DNA from: UBA5314 sp964635975 | Lineage (GTDB): Bacteria; Bacillota; Syntrophomonadia; Syntrophomonadales; Syntrophomonadaceae | Direction of reading: 5' to 3' | Assembly (NCBI GenBank): GCA_964635975.1 | Contig: CAZWPO010000040.1 | Coordinates: 1 to 18,551, forward strand | Length of the DNA: 18,551 nt | Part shown: positions 14,837 to 18,551 of the stretch, in pieces | How the letters are laid out: each line of letters opens with the position of its first letter | Position numbering within the stretch: the stretch's first letter is position 1 | Notes under the pieces: model-generated | Told to the model about the DNA's origin: nothing | Seen by the model: the letters and a program-made list of their open reading frames with translations, nothing else | Database searches by the model: none | Program-made: the position numbers and the translations under genes

Positions 14837-17800
14837 CTACTTCCCGCTGACTCTGAAGCGTTCGGGGATCAGATCCGCAAGGGTACACCTAGCCACCCCT
14901 ATGCTGGTATCGGCAGCTCCGTAATATACAAGAATCTCATCTTCATCCTCTAGAATATCTTTATCAGCACCCGGCACTGCACCGCAAGTGAAAACAACAT
15001 TTGGTACCCATGAGCCGGAGAAGCCGATTTCATAGTCTTCCTCAGGCTCAAGGATGGGATTCGGTGAGCGAAAAATTACCCGGGAAGGATTGTAAAGATC
15101 CACCAGAATCACTCCCAGTCGGTACACGTAATTATAGTCAACACCGTGGTAGATCAGCAGCCATCCATAGCGGGTCTTTATGGGTTGGGCACCGGCTCCT
15201 ATCTTCAAGGAATCCCACATTCTACCCGGACGGGGTCCGATAATTATGGCATGTTTTTCTTTAATAGGGAATTTAATCTGATCGACAAAAGTAGCCCAGA
15301 TGCTAGGTTCGATCCTATGGTAGATGACATAACGCCCATTGATTTTTTCCGGGAATAGAATGGCATCCTTGTCCCATATATTCTTGAATGCCAGGCCATC
15401 CCTCTGCCAATCCCGATAGTTTCCTCTAATAAAGTGATCGGTCGGGATGGAAGCGGCTGCTATCTGAGCTATGTTTCCATCGTAGGCAGTATAGAGCATA
15501 TATATCCTGTCGTCTACGATTATCAAGCGCGGGTCCTCACATCCCATTTTCTCTTCTGGAGTTTCAGGAGAAAATATTGGCTCCGGTAAACGCTCCTGCA
15601 CATGATACCCATCGGTTATAGCCAGCCCTATATGAGAAATGCCATCTTCACCGACTGCCCGGTAAAACAGGTAAACTTTATTGCCGATTCTTAAAGCTCC
15701 CGGGTTCAAAACATACTTTGACTCCCAGTGGCTGTTATCTAAAGGCTCCAAAATTGGATTGCCATGATAGCGCTTTAGATATTTGCTGGGCTCATTGGTG
15801 GTTTCCTGAATCATGACCGCTACATCTTTAGGTCTGGTTGGCAGTAATGAGTCGAGGAGGTTCTGATCACTCTTGCCTTCTTGGATAAGCCGCATCACCA
15901 AATCCATGAACTCTCCCACATCGTAGCCCATTGCCTGGTACAAAGATTCCAAAAAATCTTGATTGAACCAGCGGACCTCGACACTGGTGGTTATGGGTGT
16001 GGGTATTTTAAGCCCACCTTTAAAACTATAGCTAGCCCAGCTCCAACCGGTACAAGTCAGAAACGTGCCGTTTTCCAACACCTGACTCAGTCCATACCCC
16101 TCGGCTAACAGGTTAAACAAACGGGCCAATTCCGGTTTCTGTTCTTCCTCAAGAATCCCTGCCATGTAACGTATTTTGGCCACCAGGTTCCGGTGGTGGC
16201 TGTTTTCAAATACGTTGTGGGCGGAAAACTCCTCACCTTTATGAATTCCAAGCAGTGAATTACGCACTTTTAGACCGATGTTTTTACGCTGGGCAGTGTT
16301 GAGTAAAAAGAGCCGCGAATAATTTTCGGCCAGAGCCAGCCTTCTTAACAGGCCGGTAAAATAGCGTAAACGCGGGAATTTACCACCTTTTCCTGGCTCC
16401 AAACATTTGATAGAAATCCGTGCCGTCATACGGTTAAAATTAGAGATTTTGCCCTGGGATACCATGCCCAGACGCAAATCATCCGTTAGAATCAGCGGCT
16501 TTATATCCACCCATTCGAAATTCTCCGGCTTTAGATTGTCCACCAGCCACATCAGGTCTCGGTCAGTGTAGGTCCAGGACTCGATCATATTGGCATAGGT
16601 GACTGCATCGCGAGGCCCCATATGATCTATCAACTGCTCAGCCTTGTAGAATCCCAGCGGTATCATTAAATTAATAGGAGGGAAACGCACCAGCATCTCC
16701 CGCAATATATCAGAACTTATAGCATACATCTTGCGCTGGGGGAAAAGGTTAAAAAGCCCTTCAACAAACTCCCGAGTCCCCTCATCGCTCTGGAGATCTC
16801 CTGGTAATATCGATCCCAGGGCAGCTTCCACCCGTTCCATGAAATTCTCCACCCCAGCAATAACCTGTGCGGGGCTTGAGCCTGGATCTAATCCTAATCC
16901 ATCATTAATAAAACTATTGAATTTTTCTTCATAGCGTTTGCGCAAATCTCTAAAAATATTATCGGTCTGAACCAGGCACTGATCTTTACCGAGCAGCTTT
17001 TTGGGCACCACGATGGGCTTGCCTGGAACATATTCCATGTATCCTAAAGGAACGATTGCCGGTCTGAGCTGTTCTTGTTTTTGCAGCCAATTGTGTACAA
17101 AAGCAGGTTTATTGCGCCAAAAGCAGGTGGTCAAGTTCTGCCTGATAGATTCGACTTTGCGGACCAGGACTTCATCTATTTCAGGCTGGTTAGCCCCCTG
17201 GATCTTGGCACAGAATTTATTCATATCCTGAAGGTAGTCCGCTACCCTGCCGTTGTATAATGCAGTCAGCAAAGCGATAATTTTCCCCTGGTTTTCCGGT
17301 CCTTCAAAAGCATACATTTCCATCAGTTCAAGAACAGCAGAAACCCATATATCGTCTCCAAAATCGAGGGTCTGATTGTCTCTTTGTTCAGCCAGTTGCA
17401 AAATCCTGCTGCCTTCACTCAGCTTCTTGACCAATTCGCCGAACTGCTGGCAGCCACTATTAAAATTATTGATCAATTCCGGAAGTAAATCCCCTATGGT
17501 ATCCGGATGCCTTATCTCGCTGCGGGCCAGGATATCGGCAACTCTTATAACCAGGCGGTCACTCAGCCAGATGGTTGAATCCCTCTTAACTCCTTCAAAA
17601 ATTGCCCGTGCAGTTTGGCTGAATATCCGGTTGCGGGCGTTCAGGTTATGGGTTTTTACCACCCCGCCCATGCTGATTTCGCAGACATTTCGATTCCAGC
17701 ACAACGCCCGGGTAATCAGCCAGAAGTCTATACCAAAACCACGAATACTTTCTCCCCAGAACCTGGCTTCATGTGCAAGCTCCTCTATAAAGTCATGGGA

Positions 17801-18373
17801 GATGGCATATATCCCCCCTAGAGGATCGCTCACCCGGAATCCATAGAAAACCTCCAGCACAGGTGCGGCCAGCATATGGGCTATGCTGTCCATCCCCAGG
17901 TAGCGGCGCAAGCTGCCGATTACCAGGTCATATTGTCCCTGAATTGGAGTCAGCAGGCTTTCCAGCCAGGTGCTGTCAATTCCCGGCCCCTGCTCAGAAG
18001 CCATGTTAGCGCTGAAAAGCAGCAGGTCTGCGTCCAATCTTTTACTGATTTCTATAATGGTCCTTATCGCCATACCTCTTCCACTTAAAGATTCTGGAAG
18101 CAGCATTTCCAGGTGAGGATGTTTCAGACGGGTGTTCCTGATTACTTCAAGACAAAGATTTGCTGAAGCATCACCGATACAAATGATTAGCTGTCTACGT
18201 CCGATCCAGGACTGCAGCACCTTATCGATAGATTGAAGAAGAGGTCCTATGGTATCTGCTTCATTAAAAAAAGGAATGCCGATTACCAGATCATAATTGC
18301 TGAATTCACTCAGTTGGGGTTTTATTTTGTTTAACACTTCATTGAAAGTTGATTCCGTTCCAATACCGCTCAA
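14837..18373 (-). CDS. Fusion: MGS/GpgS-like GT-A domain, unknown middle domain, GH130-like phosphorylase
   Basis: This protein of 1178 residues has a TTG start preceded by AAGGAGG. Residues 25-270 form a GT-A domain like mannosylglycerate or glucosyl-3-phosphoglycerate synthases: IGIPFFNEADTIG (31-43), SGRG (97-100), DPLGG (183-187), GFGID (212-216) and KTH with H242. The usual DxD is replaced by SAN (121-123) in LLLFSANM. Residues 271-860 form a long, mainly helical region I do not recognise. Residues 866-1175 form a GH130 five-bladed propeller: VLNPGALRIGNKVYLFYRA (888-906), GCEDPRL (944-950, with the probable acid Asp), DKDAILFPEK (1001-1010), KIGAGAQPI (1057-1065), SGSWVPN and YYGAADTSIGVA. 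GH130 enzymes cleave beta-mannosides with phosphate to give mannose-1-phosphate, the ManC substrate. No signal peptide is seen, so it should be cytoplasmic. Confidence 0.85.
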   Translation of the reverse strand: MSGIGTESTFNEVLNKIKPQLSEFSNYDLVIGIPFFNEADTIGPLLQSIDKVLQSWIGRRQLIICIGDASANLCLEVIRNTRLKHPHLEMLLPESLSGRGMAIRTIIEISKRLDADLLLFSANMASEQGPGIDSTWLESLLTPIQGQYDLVIGSLRRYLGMDSIAHMLAAPVLEVFYGFRVSDPLGGIYAISHDFIEELAHEARFWGESIRGFGIDFWLITRALCWNRNVCEISMGGVVKTHNLNARNRIFSQTARAIFEGVKRDSTIWLSDRLVIRVADILARSEIRHPDTIGDLLPELINNFNSGCQQFGELVKKLSEGSRILQLAEQRDNQTLDFGDDIWVSAVLELMEMYAFEGPENQGKIIALLTALYNGRVADYLQDMNKFCAKIQGANQPEIDEVLVRKVESIRQNLTTCFWRNKPAFVHNWLQKQEQLRPAIVPLGYMEYVPGKPIVVPKKLLGKDQCLVQTDNIFRDLRKRYEEKFNSFINDGLGLDPGSSPAQVIAGVENFMERVEAALGSILPGDLQSDEGTREFVEGLFNLFPQRKMYAISSDILREMLVRFPPINLMIPLGFYKAEQLIDHMGPRDAVTYANMIESWTYTDRDLMWLVDNLKPENFEWVDIKPLILTDDLRLGMVSQGKISNFNRMTARISIKCLEPGKGGKFPRLRYFTGLLRRLALAENYSRLFLLNTAQRKNIGLKVRNSLLGIHKGEEFSAHNVFENSHHRNLVAKIRYMAGILEEEQKPELARLFNLLAEGYGLSQVLENGTFLTCTGWSWASYSFKGGLKIPTPITTSVEVRWFNQDFLESLYQAMGYDVGEFMDLVMRLIQEGKSDQNLLDSLLPTRPKDVAVMIQETTNEPSKYLKRYHGNPILEPLDNSHWESKYVLNPGALRIGNKVYLFYRAVGEDGISHIGLAITDGYHVQERLPEPIFSPETPEEKMGCEDPRLIIVDDRIYMLYTAYDGNIAQIAAASIPTDHFIRGNYRDWQRDGLAFKNIWDKDAILFPEKINGRYVIYHRIEPSIWATFVDQIKFPIKEKHAIIIGPRPGRMWDSLKIGAGAQPIKTRYGWLLIYHGVDYNYVYRLGVILVDLYNPSRVIFRSPNPILEPEEDYEIGFSGSWVPNVVFTCGAVPGADKDILEDEDEILVYYGAADTSIGVARCTLADLIPERFRVSGK

Positions 18374-18464
18374 GCAAGCAGTCCTCCTTCATATGCCAGA
18401 TCGGTCTTTAATAATTATGCTCAAAAAGCTACAATAATATTTCCAACCAACAATAACGCTGACA

Positions 18465-18493
18465 GCAAACAAGGGGACGGTTCCCTTGTTTGC
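18465..18493. repeat. REP-like palindrome with GGGGACGGTTCCC core
   Basis: Arms 18465-18477 and 18481-18493 pair over 13 positions (one G-T wobble) around a 3-nt loop. The core, AAGGGGACGGTTCCCTT, is like a widespread bacterial palindrome associated with REP/Y1-transposase-type elements. It lies about 90 bp upstream of the fusion gene start. Only one copy is in this window, so its repetitive nature is from recall, not shown here. Confidence 0.55.
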
Positions 18494-18496
18494 CTT

Positions 18497-18551
18497 TGAA
18501 GTGCACCCCAGATGTTGGACGAAAAAGTTCAATGTTTGGAGGTGCACTTTT
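18497..18551. mobile_element. Probable end of an IS3/IS150-type insertion sequence with built-in terminator hairpin
   Basis: TGAAGTGCACCCC begins at 18497. From 18499 to 18549 the DNA folds into a hairpin of about 23 bp (one bulged A, several G-T pairs) around the loop GAAAAA, with arms ending in GTGCACC (18501-18507) and GGTGCAC (18541-18547), followed by T's up to the window edge. IS3-family ends start with TG, and IS150-type left ends often carry such a terminator-like hairpin that blocks read-in transcription. No transposase is in the window. It could instead be a plain terminator or a small MITE. Confidence 0.5.

Noticed and set aside
17376..17846. 156-codon plus-strand open frame opposite the fusion gene
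   Set aside because: It lies entirely antisense to the GT-A domain region, is low in complexity (Ser/Leu rich), and matches no recognisable protein.
18374..18464. Promoter for the fusion gene
   Set aside because: The stretch is AT-rich with several partial hexamers on the minus strand, but no pair has acceptable matches and spacing together.
1..18551. CRISPR arrays, tRNA or rRNA genes
   Set aside because: No regularly spaced direct repeats and no tRNA or rRNA signature sequences were seen on either strand.

Overview
The window looks like a chromosomal piece of an anaerobic, Gram-positive (monoderm) member of the Firmicutes/Clostridia, perhaps a Syntrophomonas- or Desulfotomaculum-like lineage. 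This rests on moderate GC, strong AGGAGG-type ribosome binding sites, several TTG/GTG starts, a sigma-A type promoter, a YpsC/RlmL-type methyltransferase, a YitT protein, and a Tad pilus locus with no outer-membrane secretin. The species assignment is inference.

Region 1 (about 1-9100, all minus strand) is a near-complete Tad (Flp-type IV) pilus locus. In transcription order it contains: a 52-residue Flp pilin (8782-8940), a prepilin peptidase, TadE, two tandem paralogous TadG-like proteins, CpaB, a CpaE/TadZ fusion of receiver and ParA-type ATPase, the TadA ATPase, the TadB and TadC membrane platform proteins, and a terminal DUF192 gene. A good -35/-10 promoter and a structured leader of about 120 nt precede flp. 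A hairpin between flp and the peptidase gene could make pilin more abundant than the machinery. A gap of about 200 nt with a weak promoter candidate divides the pilin/minor-pilin half from the machinery half. No secretin (RcpA/CpaC) and no TadD are present.

Region 2 (9120-11311) is housekeeping: a YitT-family membrane protein (minus strand) diverging from a THUMP-type 23S rRNA methyltransferase (plus strand).

Region 3 (11524-18373) is a mannose-glycan cassette. Three plus-strand genes encode mannose-1-phosphate guanylyltransferase (makes GDP-mannose), a GT4-like glycosyltransferase, and a predicted alpha/alpha-toroid protein that overlaps it. They converge, with no intergenic base at all, on a minus-strand gene for an unusual 1178-residue protein. 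That protein has an N-terminal GT-A domain resembling mannosylglycerate or glucosyl-3-phosphoglycerate synthases, a long domain I do not recognise, and a C-terminal GH130 mannoside-phosphorylase-like domain. Together the genes suggest synthesis and phosphorolytic turnover of a mannose-containing oligosaccharide or solute. This is the best candidate in the window for a poorly described system.

The right edge (18465-18551) holds a REP-like palindrome and a long hairpin with a T tail that resembles the end of an IS3/IS150-type insertion sequence running out of the window.
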